A stretch of DNA of 64,000 bases, taken from contig MVBO01000007.1 of NCBI GenBank assembly GCA_002261195.1, forward strand, positions 72,542 through 136,541. Direction: 5' to 3'. Positions 22,450-33,209 of this stretch are shown here, in pieces. Below the pieces are notes generated by a model. The model saw nothing but the letters and a program-made list of their open reading frames with translations. It was not told the origin of the DNA and made no database searches. The translations under genes were made by a program, and so were the position numbers. Numbering within the stretch: the stretch's first letter is position 1; every line of letters starts with the position of its first letter. The DNA is from Bifiguratus adelaidae. Its lineage: Eukaryota; Mucoromycota; Endogonomycetes; Endogonales.

Positions 22450-22652
22450 GTGAAAGTGTGATTGCGGAATCTATCACTCCATGAGTGTTATGCCTCCTCC
22501 AATGGTCACTTACAAATCCTCGCAGTTGTATATAGTCATTGTATTCTTGGAGTGCAAAGTGCGCTTTACCCCCATGACGGAAGGGAAACAGGGCAAGCGG
22601 CAGACCAACTCCCATCTCTACACATCAGTGAGCAAATGACAAGAAAGAAATT

Positions 22653-23933
22653 CTATGCGGGAACAATGGACAAGGTCTTTACGAAATCAAAGATGAGAAA
22701 GTTAAGAGCACCAAAGGGAACCTACAAAGGAATGAGTGAGCGGTGAGGGGTAAAGAGTGTAATAGAGATGAGAGCATGGCTTACCGAAGTCCACATGCGC
22801 GCGTTCAATCCTCGATAAAAGCCCTTGATGCCACCCTCTTGGTAAACTTGTTTGGCGACTGCCCACCACCGTACTTCGGGTTGTATCACGGTCATGGCGG
22901 GGGGAAGTCTTTTGGATGCTTGTGAGGATGCCGTTAATTGCGCTGTTTCTGATAAAGACCCCGGGTTCAAGGCATCGACAGGAGTGACGGGTATATGTTC
23001 GGTTCGAGATGTTTGTATTCTAGTCTTGACAAGATCGGTGGGTGCTGATGCAAGGCAGGCGGTAAAGGAGGCAAGGAGTCCAGCCCCCAGGGAGACGCCC
23101 ACAAATTCTGATTTGGTGAATTGCGTTTCGGACATTGGTTTGTTCTGCTGGATGAGATGTAACATGTTCTTCCTGCTGGCTTCGTAAACGGAATAATAGA
23201 CGGCACAGAAGGGTAGAGCGGATAAGAGTGAAGCATTGTAGCCACGGAATAGAAACTTGCGTATTCCACCTTCGTTCCGGACACGTTCCCAAAACGTTGG
23301 CTTGGAGGGTATGGATTGCTCGGCGTGATAGGGCGGAATCAACTTTTGTGTGGTATGAATGTTGCGGGCAGAGGACTTGCCAAGCTGCGGTTGAACAGGG
23401 ATCGACGTCCGGGGTTTTGTAGATGCTTTGGCTGTAGATGTGCCGGGATGATCCGCGACCCCCTTGCTGACCACTTTTCTGGCCTTGTCATACTCCATAT
23501 CCACTGTCAACTGCTGCGAAAACACCTCAAAGGGCATAAGCAGCGTCACTACCGTTACGGCAGCGATCGAGCCCATAGCCATCGATACCGGCGTTTCCTG
23601 CTGCAAGATCTCATATCGATGCTTATTCCTTTCTACCCATAACTTCATGGTGTCGTATGCTCCAAACTGAATCAGTCGACCCAGCGTACTGCCAATCATG
23701 AAGCTGATTGAGCCATGAAACAAGGCGCTGAACCCTCCCGTACGCACCCGAGCCCGTAACACATCGCTGATGGAATCCGACACCGCTTCCTTGAGAGCAG
23801 CTTGTTGCAGCACTCGGACTGTCCGGAGTGGATAAAAGATGTAGATGGGAGGTATATTGAAGAGCGCAGCGTAGGCATAATACCGTCGGAAGTCTAAACG
23901 ATGACCTTCCGGTATGTAGTGTGGGTTATCCAT
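22653..23933 (-). CDS. Divergent mitochondrial carrier family (SLC25) protein
   Basis: This is an inner-membrane transporter of three carrier repeats. Repeat 1 has YPLRTVRVLQQ and repeat 2 has MPFEVFSQQ; both depart from the PxD/ExxK/R signature. Repeat 3 is canonical (APTDLVKTRIQ). The helix after it reads GGIKGFYRGLNARMWTS. An intron at about 22722-22785 joins MWTS to a last exon encoding VPFGALNFLIFDFVKTLSIV plus Pro and Ala. A long hydrophilic insert (~170-215) separates repeats 1-2 from the rest, and another Ser/Pro insert sits in repeat 3. The substrate is unknown; SLC25A44-like or outer-membrane-type members are possible comparisons. The start lies only 7 bp downstream of the stop codon of the neighbouring dehydrogenase gene. 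Confidence 0.8.
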
Positions 23934-23940
23934 ACTTCAT

Positions 23941-25262
23941 CTACACAAATTCGTGCCTTTGATTCAACATTCGTCCTTCCATTCCCGCATTCACATCTAT
24001 TGTTACGCCTGTGATATTGCCAGAGAGACGCTCAGAAGAGAGAAAGATGATGGCTAAGGGTGGGGAGATGTTAGTGTGTTTGAATGGATGCAAAAAGGAG
24101 GGCCATTGGACTGACCTCGGGCGACATCTTCAGGTTCAGAGATTTTGCGCAATGGTGAGCTAGCCATGGCTTGAAACATCAATTCTGGGTCTTGCATGGC
24201 CTTGTCAGCCATAGGTGTTCGGATCCAGCCCTAGGACTTTCAGATCAGTGGGTTATCAAGAACGGGATGATGAAAGATGTTGCGAATAGATCAAATGCTT
24301 ACCGGTGCTACTGCATTGACACGGCCCTTGGGAGCAATCTTGGCAATCTCATTCTTGAGGGAGAGTTTGAATCCTTCCATGAGCGCAGACTTTGTTGATG
24401 CGTAATCTATGATGTAGCGGGATGAGCAGCCTGGCGGGAAACTACGCTTGCATACCTGAGTGAAAGGCTTCGCCAAATTTGCCAGCCGTAGAGCTGAACG
24501 TCGTGTGAGATGGACTTGTTCAGCGGACTTGACAGGCACGTCGCCATACACTTACCCGACAAAGACAATTGCCTGGCAGACGGGACGCGTGAGATCACAT
24601 AAATTCCGCAATTCATATACACTTACAACATTCTCCTTGACTGCATGCTTTTCCACGGCGCGCAAGAACTCGCGACAGAAAAGGAAGCTACACCTTATGA
24701 GAGGGATTCTTTCCAACCTTTACCACATGGACTTACCTGCCAGTCAGGTTGACATCAATGGTCTTTTGCCATCGGTCCAGCGACATGTCCTTGACCGAAA
24801 TATCATCCGTCTGCGACGGTTCACTGTTGCGTAAGCTATATGCGCTCTCACACAATGCTCTTCGTCTTACTTACAGGCCATATACCATGATTCACTAATG
24901 CAGAAGGTGAGCAAGGGGTCGGCACGATCCACCGAGATTGGCCGCTTACCGATCAACACATTGGGAGGTCCGAGCACCCGGACGGCTTCCGCAAGACAAG
25001 CCGCAACTTCTTTCTCATCTGACACGTTAGCTTTGAGAGCAACGACCTGCTTCGGATAGGCTTCCAGCAACGACGTCAGCGTATCCGAGGTGGAGTTGTA
25101 GTGCAACGTCACTTTGGCGCCGAGCTCTACAGGACTTTTAGTGGTGCCGATCTCTGGCTTTCCCGGAGACTTGCCTAGAAATTCTCGAGCAGTGACGAGT
25201 CCTAGACCTCCTGAAGCTCCAGTCACAATTACGTGCTTGTCTTTGAGTCCTACAAAGTCCAT
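23941..25262 (-). CDS. Short-chain dehydrogenase/reductase
   Basis: This is a classical NAD(P)-dependent SDR. The start MDFVGLKDKHVIVTGASGGL gives the cofactor TGxxxGxG motif. Later exons supply VNHGIW (the NNAG-like position), DVNLTGSFLFCREFL, and the catalytic Ser in SSTAGKFGEAF followed by YASTK. Near the end are GRVNAVAPGWIRTPMADKAM and NITGVTIDVNAGM. Six or more short introns interrupt it. The length between Ser and Tyr is normal for the family. The substrate cannot be told from the sequence. The promoter region (25263-25508) is shared with the divergent rhamnogalacturonan lyase gene. Confidence 0.85.
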
Positions 25263-25508
25263 AGTGTTCCAAAGGCAAAAGACGCGACTCTCCACCCAAA
25301 TGAGAAATATATCACGTGATCTCATTTGCTTGCTTGCCTTCTTGGGAAGAACTTCCCGTTATGTGCCAAGGTTCTTGTTGCGCTTGTTGCCGCGTTCGGT
25401 CCAGGTGGCCTTCCGCGCATGGATGGGAGAATTGGAGAGTCATGTGTGCGACGAACCATGCACGACTTATAAGCATTGATTGGATTTGACAATGTAGTTG
25501 GCAGAGAC

Positions 25509-27610
25509 ATGGCTGTGTGGCGCCTATGGAACGTGCTCCTCACGCTTGGATGCTTCTGGCAATTAGCCTCGGCCCAGGGACTTTTTGGACAACTTGTGGA
25601 GAAAAATGCCGATCCATTTCTATGGATTGATCCAGTGTATCGCAATCAGTCGGTGTTTGGCAATGGACTGTTCAACATCCCTTTTGGTCAGCAATATGGC
25701 AAGAAGTTGTATTTTAGTGGACAAGGTCGGCGGGATAATGGCATTGGATGGATGGGTTTTAATGGTGATCCTAGACCTTGTAGGAAATGCTACCGGAGTG
25801 TACTCCAGCTTTGCTGGTGAATGCACGTACACTCTTGCCCATCGACCAAGTCAATAACCTTGCCTTCTAGCTGGTCCCGAAGTCGATCTCAATTACTCGA
25901 CACCATCAATCTATCGACAATGCAATGATTTTCTAGACATCTGCTACAGTTCCTCACAAGTGGATGTGCATTTTGTAGTCTTTCGTGGTCTTGCCGGCTT
26001 TTAGTAAGTACAAACATCTGCCGTCGTCGGATTCGATGCTCATCATGTTAGTTCGTATGCGTCAACAAGATACAGCAATGGCAAGGCGAATACCGCACAT
26101 TATACCGATTTGATGGACTGAAATTCACTCATGGGCGCACCAGCATCAGGAACGGACCGTTACCCTTCTTTGGCGATATTCTACGCTCCAAAAAGGTTCA
26201 AGACGAGACGTTTCTACAGCCGAATGGATCTTACATCACAAAATACGATTGGTCGGACTTTATCCGCACCATTGATTATCACGGTGTCTATGGTGATAAC
26301 GTCGGCGCCTGGGTGATTGCGCCTGGAAAAGACTACTTTATCGCGGATCATCTCAAGCAAGAGTTGAATCTTCATCGAGAATCCTCGACGGGCGACGCAG
26401 GTAAGCCACAAGAATTACCTTTGCTTTAATGAACTTAAGCTGATGTATCCAGTTCTATTGAATATGCTGCACGGCACTCATTTCATGACCATGAATAGTT
26501 CGGACAATTTACTTTTGCCTGGGAAGATGTGGGGACCATGGCTAGTCTATCTCAATGATGGCTCATTGGACGATGCTGCCGCACGCACTCGACAGGAGTA
26601 CAAGTTTTGGCCGTATCCATGGATGGATGATGTAAAGTACCAGTCGCGCGGGAGCGTTTCGGGACGCCTTGTGCTTGATACCGGTGAGCCGGCGTCCGGA
26701 GCCGCCGTGTTTCTAGGGCAACCAGTCAATGGTAAGTATTGTGTCGTACCCATAGCAAAGATCACTGGCCTAATAAAATGCCGTAGGCACCACTATGGCA
26801 TCTGGCGGGCTCTATCAGTACACGACCTATGCCGACAACTTCGGCAATTTCAAGTTTGACGCAGTGAGAACAGAGGAGATCTATCAACTTGTCGCCTGGT
26901 CGAATGGCAGTAAGATAGGACACATCACCAGTGTACACAATGGTACAGTTGTGCGTGTCACTAAAGGTCACGAAACGAAACTAGGTCAAATCACCTGGCG
27001 TACACAGCAGCGGCGCAATATATTCCAGATTGGAGGTAAGTTGCCTAGCTGCCCGTGGTGGTTTGCTGATGTTTCGCAGATTACGACAGAAAGGCTCTGG
27101 GTTTCAAGTATGGTGGCGCTCCATACTATCTATTCCTGTTGGAACGATGGGTAGGTCCCTGGACAATATATTTGTCAGACTCTTCAATATGTTCACATGT
27201 GACAACTCTTCAAATATCAACTATACCGTGGGCGAGTCCCCTTAGATACATGGTGCTACGGCACGTCAAACACGAGCATGATCAACATCAACTTTCAAAT
27301 GAACGATACCACGCTTTCGAAGGCCTTGCTCACGCTGTCCCTGGCCGGATATTCACAAGCCATTGGCATCAATTTCACCATGAATGGTCAGGCGTTTGGT
27401 TCTTTGCCTAGTCTCCCCAATGACCAAAGCGTGTATCGATCAGCGACCGTCGCTGGCGAATGGCGTCAATTGACCTTCGATATCACGGCTGGGCTAATCA
27501 CGCGCGGATGGAACACCTTGACCTTCAATGTGACCAGCCTACAACACAATACCTTGGGAACAACGGCCAAAGGAGCCATGTGGGACGCCATCATACTGGA
27601 TTGGGCGTAA
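25509..27610 (+). CDS. Secreted rhamnogalacturonan lyase (PL4 family), frame interruptions
   Basis: The enzyme is predicted to cleave the rhamnogalacturonan I backbone of pectin outside the cell. MAVWRLWNVLLTLGCFWQLA is a signal peptide. The catalytic N-terminal domain is followed by the lyase middle domain (SGRLVLDTGEPASGAAVFLG) and a C-terminal CBM-like domain (ITAGLITRGWNTLTFNVTSL). Many Asn-linked sites are present. Splicing restores most of the frame. Two junctions fit poorly: near 26051-26080, where the frame changes before QQWQGEYRTLYRF, and near 27235-27250, before DTWCYGTS. At the second, a 47-nt intron (about 27197-27243) would restore the frame but delete the family-like segment NINYTVGESP. 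Either unusual splicing, base errors or early decay could explain this. Confidence 0.75.
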
Positions 27611-27753
27611 CGTCGTAGCTGCCAATGGTTGCCCAGACGAAAAGCCAAGAATTTCCTAGTCTCCCGAATTTTTGACTCAATGGGCCGTGGCATATCGCCA
27701 GTTGACCAATCCTTGTAGATCTTGCTTGTAACACAACTTTGCCATGTTGTCCA

Positions 27754-27760
27754 TATAAAG
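27754..27760 (+). promoter_or_regulatory. TATA box of the alpha/beta hydrolase gene
   Basis: A TATAAAG element lies 47 bases upstream of the ATG at 27807, a plausible distance for a fungal TATA box with a short leader. It is the clearest TATA element I noted next to a start codon in the window. Confidence 0.4.
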
Positions 27761-27806
27761 TGATGCATTGGCTCCCGATGCGAAGCCTACAAGCTCGCGA
27801 GTTGCA

Positions 27807-28673
27807 ATGCAAGAAAGCAACTACACAACTCATACCGTTACGTCACAGGATGGCACTGTCATCGGTTATCGCAAACTTGGACAAGGTCCTGGTGTTGTGG
27901 TGTTACACGGTGCTTTCGAGTCAGCCGAAAGTCATATGGAGCTTGCTGAAACGCTTATGGGCACCTACACCGTTTATCTACCTGATCGCCGCGGTCGTGC
28001 TATGAGTGGCCCATACAATGCGAAGTACAGTCCACAACAGGACGTCGAAGACATGGAAGCCATACTGTCTGCTACGGGAGCCCACTATGCCTTTGGCGTA
28101 AGCTCAGGAGCAGTCGTATGGCTGGCGGCCGCACGTACCTTGACAGCTATCCACAAAATGGTCCTCTATGAACCTGCGCTATCCATTAACGGCTCCTTCG
28201 ACTTTTGCCCTGGATTGAAGAAATACAACGATCAAATGGAACAAGGCAATGTTGCAGCGGCTATGGTTGCAGCCATGAAGGGTGCGCAATTGGGACCCCG
28301 CATACTGTACATCATGCCTGAATGGCTGGTGGTATGGCTGACAGACAGGATGTTGCGAGGCGAAAAAAGGCATGCGACACAAGACCAAATCACCATGGAG
28401 GAACTCGCGCCATTGTTCCACTATGATGGACAACTCATCACGGAAATGGGTGAACAGATCGATAGCCTCAAAGCCATTCAAGCGGAGACACTGTTGCTCA
28501 GTGGTAGTGCTAGTCCGACATACCTGAAGACTGCCATTGATGGCTTGAAATCGATACTTCCGCATGCTGATTGTCTGGAATTCCAAGGTCTTGATCATAG
28601 TGCATCAGGGAATACCAACAGAGGTGGTAAACCCGCAGTAGTAGCAGCTGAATTGCGTCGTTTCTTTATCTAA
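27807..28673 (+). CDS. Intronless alpha/beta hydrolase
   Basis: This is a single exon of 288 residues from MQESNYTTHTVTSQDGTVIG. The oxyanion region is VVVLHGAFES. The nucleophile elbow is GVSSG, with Ser flanked as GxSxG. The acid is probably in LLLSGSASPTYL, and the catalytic His is in LDHSA. The fold is that of the proline iminopeptidase/haloperoxidase-like group. No signal peptide or membrane helix is visible, so it is probably cytosolic. The substrate is unknown. The open frame continues 13 codons upstream of the chosen ATG, but without an ATG. Confidence 0.85.
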   Translation: MQESNYTTHTVTSQDGTVIGYRKLGQGPGVVVLHGAFESAESHMELAETLMGTYTVYLPDRRGRAMSGPYNAKYSPQQDVEDMEAILSATGAHYAFGVSSGAVVWLAAARTLTAIHKMVLYEPALSINGSFDFCPGLKKYNDQMEQGNVAAAMVAAMKGAQLGPRILYIMPEWLVVWLTDRMLRGEKRHATQDQITMEELAPLFHYDGQLITEMGEQIDSLKAIQAETLLLSGSASPTYLKTAIDGLKSILPHADCLEFQGLDHSASGNTNRGGKPAVVAAELRRFFI

Positions 28674-28795
28674 TGTATCATGAACATTCTAATGTCTTTC
28701 AGTGTATCATAGCAAATCACCGATAACCCAAATTCGTCTGGCCATTGTGTAAATTCTCTCTCTTGTTCTTGCATTCCCTTTTGCTTGATTGCCCA

Positions 28796-30051
28796 ATGCA
28801 TACTCGTGTTTATGGCAAGAAACGCTTCAAAACGTCCGACGCAAGATACTCGAGCGCCGTGCATGGCACTGGGGATACCGAGTGGTCAAAAACGCTTCTA
28901 GACAAGGATACCGAACGAGCCATGATGGATTCACAAAGACGTAGGTACCGAGTCTGTCGAGGGATGATCAATACATGAAAAAGAGCCTAATGTTCCTCAA
29001 AGCAGACACCGAGAAGCGTTTTCCAAGAACACCGTTGCAAGATCGAACCAACGTCATGGCGAATACCGCAGTCGAACCGTCGCATGCGATCTACACAGGC
29101 AGAGGCCATTCAAAAGAGCCGAATGAGAAGCCCGCTCGACATGGGGCTTTTAGCGTTTGGTCTGAACGCTACCTGGACCGCAATACTGATCCTCAACTAC
29201 GGCCAAACGAGCCGACAGAGTCAAAGGTTAGTGCTGCTTCTCGACTGAAACCTGGATATATGCTATCATAAGAGCTCATTCTATTTGACGCTATTGTTTA
29301 ACAGTCATCCAAGACGATACCGGGCGTTACACGGGCTGGTAAACCTGTCGGTACACCAGCTTCCAATGCAACCCAACATCCTGTGGAAAAGCCGGCAGTG
29401 CCTGGCCATGGAACGAACACGACAGATCCAGCGAACAAACTCGAATTGGCACCGAGATTGGGGGAAACACAGTATGCCGACACCAGCGACGCCATAGACG
29501 TGGATTTGCAAGAGTTTCAAAACGCTCTTGCGAGCTCCAAATCAATATCCTTCAATATGGTAGAGACCTCCACCCCAAAGACTAAGAGAATTGGTCCGAA
29601 ACAACCAATAGCACAAAAACCACAATCTCCGACAGAGTCAGCCCGAGAGAGCGTCTCGGCAGAGGACAAGTCGGAAGAGCGTCGTCTACTAAAGGAGATT
29701 GCAACGCTCTTGTCTGGCATGGCCCATTCACCACCAGCGGTTGCCGAAGAGAAGGCTAAAAGTCCGCCAGTGCCAGATAGAGGTTCTAGGCCAACGTCGA
29801 GGAAGCGAAAGCATGTGTCACCACATGGAAATATCTCGCAACGACGGAAGCAAACCACCTCGCTGACCATGCCAAAGCCCAAGATACATGGTAGTGATCA
29901 GCACAGGGATGCTGACATGTCCAAAGACCCATTGGAAGCCATGCTCAATATATATTGTCATATTGCGTCGCCAAACCTCAGACGCAAAAGTGGTAGGAAG
30001 GGAGCCGTTATCCTCAGCCCACCACAACGGAAGGACAATGCCTTCCGATAG
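28796..30051 (+). CDS. Disordered basic protein, unrecognised
   Basis: I do not recognise a family. The start MHTRVYGKKRFKTSDARYSS is basic. Two introns (about 28971-29033 and 29227-29304) join it to a long Ser/Pro/Thr/Lys-rich sequence with little predicted fold. Short blocks that could be functional are VDLQEFQNALASSKSISFNM, EERRLLKEIATLLSGM and a nuclear-type basic cluster (PTSRKRKHVSPHG). The C-terminus holds LEAMLNIYCHIASPNLRRKS. The RxYGKKR start recalls cohesin regulators of the WAPL type, but nothing else supports that. A nuclear location is likely from the basic clusters. The stop codon is 2 bp from that of the convergent phosphatase gene. Confidence 0.6.
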
Positions 30052-30053
30052 CT

Positions 30054-32013
30054 CTACAGACAGTTATGTGAACTACATGCATCCGTTACAACAAAGTTTA
30101 TTTGTACAATTTTCAACAACGGGATGCACTGCCGAAACGCCGTGGACCGCCGCTCTGATGGCTTATCCCAAGGGTTTTCCACAAATAGCCTTACCACCAA
30201 GGTTTCCTTTTCCACCTGCATGGCACACCAATTCCTTCTTCCCAACAATTTGCTATCTCTCACACTTTCCTCTACCTCACATCCGCCTTCTGCCTGACCA
30301 AATGCAGATATCATCTCCTCCATGGTGTAAGCGTTAAAACTCTTAGTTCCCATCTGTTGTGCATTCCTTTGCAAAAGGTTCATGACGGAGGCTTGGGGAG
30401 GATGGTTGACGATACCCGAAGAAATGATTTGTACCATATACAATGGATCTCTGACTGCTTCCTTGGGCGTCTTGCTAAAGAACCGACCAAAGCCGCAACA
30501 GTGGACCTGCGAGTCCTTAAGTATCTGAGCTAGCACGCACGAAACAAGCAAACCGAACTCACATCACCAGCGACAAACGTGATTCGAATGCTCCTTTGAA
30601 GCGCAAGTTTTTGCAGCATTTCCACAAAAGCAGTGCGCTCCTTTTCATGAGACTTTGCTGTCCAGTGATCATTCACCTCTTCGAAATGTATATTGACCGT
30701 GTTATTGTCGGTATAGTCGGTGGCGTTTCGGAAGATCTCGCCAATCTGAAGCAACTCTAACGCAGGAAAATCGCCTTCTGGTTTCGCATATCCGTCTCGC
30801 CATTGAGGTACAGCAAGGGAGGGTAGATGATCGGTATGCCGAGCATGATGATCAGGTGTTGGGTATGAGGCGAAAGACCATGCTCACTCGTGAGTCTCTC
30901 AAAACACGTTTCGTACGTACTACGTGAGCAGATGTGGTACTTGTTGCGTTCACTTCGTGTATCGAGTGTCAAGAAGGTGACGCTGTGGCCCAATTGACTG
31001 ATCGCGCTGACGCCTGTTCCGCTCGAAAAAAAGTGTTGATGGGTTGGAAAGTGGTGTAGGGTGGTGTGATGTTGAAAGAGTAGATAGAATCGCTGAGCTA
31101 AATGGAACAAGCCGCGCATGATGGGTGAATTGTGAAGTGCATCCGGATAGGAGCCCCATCCGTCCACAATATCATGATCATCCCAGGTATAAATATACCC
31201 AATGTTCTTCATGGCTTCCGCAAAGTCACCGGACCCGAAGGTCTCAATATAATGTTGGAAATAATAGGTCTCGAGGGCATCATGGACCTCGGGTGTCATG
31301 GGTGTTCGTTGTCGCTCCCGTACCGTCTTGCCATCCAACCAATGCCGTCGAATGATGGGCAGATTCAAGATTTGATCATTATACAACTGGTCGCCGCCAC
31401 CCAACATGACATGAAATGGTTGATGCGCATGTTGATCAAGCAAGTCCGTCCATAGATTGTCTTGATGCTCCACATACACCTTGGGTGGAGATTCTTCGCT
31501 AAACCCGTTACAGCTAAAGTAGGCAATCCGCATGTGCTGCCAGGTACCCGGTACAACAAAGGTATGAGGCATGTTGGGGTAGGTGGAAATGATGTAGTTC
31601 ACGCGGGCTTCCTTGTCATACACAGGCACATCCACACTGAATCGCCAGAATTTAAACTGATTCCGAAAGGTGTGTAGGCGTTCAACGCTCGTTGCGATTT
31701 CTCCGCTTATCGGATGATAGAGCGTAATCGTCGGAGGGGAATGTGTAGAGCCCATGACCAGGAGTATCGAGCCATGCCATATACCCTTATGTGTATCAAT
31801 GGTCAGGAACCTCAAGAGCGGGCCACATATGATGGTAGACCGTATATCGGAGGAAGAAACGGAGCCGTTACTGCTCTGGGATTCACCTACGATACCGTCA
31901 AGCTGTATCGGCGAGAAGGACGCCTCTAAGCATGGTGTGAGTCAGGGCAAGATAGCCACAACAGGGCAACCCGTTCAAGTTCCTTACCCGAGTCCTCTTG
32001 CGCTGTCGTCATG
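30054..32013 (-). CDS. PhoD-like metallophosphatase (fungal PhoD_2 group)
   Basis: This is a predicted phosphatase or phosphodiesterase with a PhoD-type metal centre. Metal-site blocks are MLGGGDQLYND, YIYTWDDHDIVDGWGSYPD and, in a later exon, FVAGDVHCCGFGRF. The start MTTAQEDS is on a small exon; an intron of about 65 nt follows, and the frame resumes as EASFSPIQLDGIVGESQSS and then GPLLRFLTIDTHKGIWHGSI. Two more introns separate the C-terminal exons, which end with the sequence ACSSHNCL. No signal peptide is visible, so an intracellular location is likely. Fungal members are poorly characterised; the substrate is unknown. Confidence 0.82.
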
Positions 32014-32770
32014 TTGCCTTTGAGCCGACCAGAAGCGCCGACGTTCGAACCTCATGCTTATCTCATTTCTTCCAAGCGCATACACTGCCAGGACAAGTTA
32101 CGTTTGGCGAGACCGAGAAGAGGCAAGCCGTAGAACAACGGCTTTGCGCTATAGAACACTATTCCACAGTCACGGATCGGCACAGAAGTATGACAAAACA
32201 AGCAACGCGCAGATGTGAGAAGAATGAATTGCTAGAGAGGATGAGAGAGAGAGTTGCATGCGATAGAGGATAGAGACGTTGTCTTTGATGCATAATCTTG
32301 ATGTTGGGTTAATTGACGCGGATTTGAGTCCTTGGGTGAAACGTGAGCAGCAATCTGTCTGTCTCCAGAGCCATTCTCTGGGTTGCCTCCACGACTTGCA
32401 ACTTTAATCGTCGGTCCCTCTTTTGCATTACAGCGATACGCAAGGTCGCCCACAGTCCAATCATTTTCACGTTCACTTAATTCTGGTAGCAAACATTACC
32501 TAGGTCGGGGTAACCGTTACCTACGAGGATCTCCTTGAGCTCGTAGAGGACTAGGAAAATACAGTGCATGCACCACAAAGGGCATTGTTTGAAGCAGCCT
32601 GTTATGATATGAATACAATAATGTACAGATTCTCTAATGCGAGCGAAAGGGAGAAACATCCTCACACTCCTGACGTGCAGGTCCTCAGATGGCACTCCTG
32701 TATCCGTCTCGCATGCCTTGCGCAGTCTTTACAACAAATGGGACATCAATCTTGCCACGATCCCTCGTCA
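32014..32770. other. Interval with possible unidentified exons on both strands
   Basis: On the reverse strand a short exon (LYELKEILV) can join, across a 37-nt intron ending near 32485, to ELSERENDWTVGDLAYRCNA, which has the W-x-VGD look of a Tudor-type (SMN/SPF30) start. The rest does not continue as a Tudor domain. On the forward strand, an open frame at 31998-32273 encodes a basic helical stretch (QATRRCEKNELLERMRERV). Neither gives a complete gene model, and they overlap. I leave both unassigned. Confidence 0.3.
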
Positions 32771-33098
32771 TCATCCCCTAAACTGCCGCAATACACGCTA
32801 CAACAAGTTTCAGTCAAACCTCCAACTTGCTTTGAAAGACATACCTCAGTCACATGTTGTATATGCTTGGCTTCAAAGTCCTTGTCACCTTGTTCCATGG
32901 CATATGCCTGAGCTTCTCCGGCAAGGTGTTCCAGAAAGGAGATGTAGTCCAAGTAAATCTGACATCTTGGTCAACGTTGGCTCATGTAATGCATCTACGC
33001 TCACGTACCAGTATATCCGCATTTTTGGAGAGAGAGCTGGATGGACGGTGAGCCTTGATGATGCGCTTGAGCGTTGAGCGAGGGTAAAGACGTGGCAT
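32771..33098 (-). CDS. CENPW: CENP-W histone-fold kinetochore protein
   Basis: CENP-W pairs with CENP-T to form a DNA-binding histone-fold module of the inner kinetochore (CCAN). Three exons encode 76 residues: MPRLYPRSTLKRIIKAHRPS and SSLSKNADIL; then IYLDYISFLEHLAGEAQAYA through DFEAKHIQHVTE; then RVLRQFRG. Introns are 50 and 47 nt with GT-AG ends. The basic first segment, the short histone fold and the C-terminal LRQFRG match human CENP-W (which ends in KSRG) and fungal relatives. The gene is too short and split to show as one long open frame. It lies 111 bp downstream of the holocytochrome c synthase stop on the same strand. Confidence 0.85.
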
Positions 33099-33209
33099 GG
33101 CGCGACAAACCGTCCAACGCGCGCGTCTCACCGAATTACCAAATGAGGCAATGGGAGCTGTGTGGATCTCGGAAAGGAAAAGGTCTATTAAGACGTACAA
33201 GCTTTGTAT

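Noticed and set aside
31998-32273. Forward gene sharing a CATG overlap with the PhoD-like start
   Set aside because: The ATG at 32012 and the later helical frame are in different frames with no convincing intron, so I did not count it as a third overlap.
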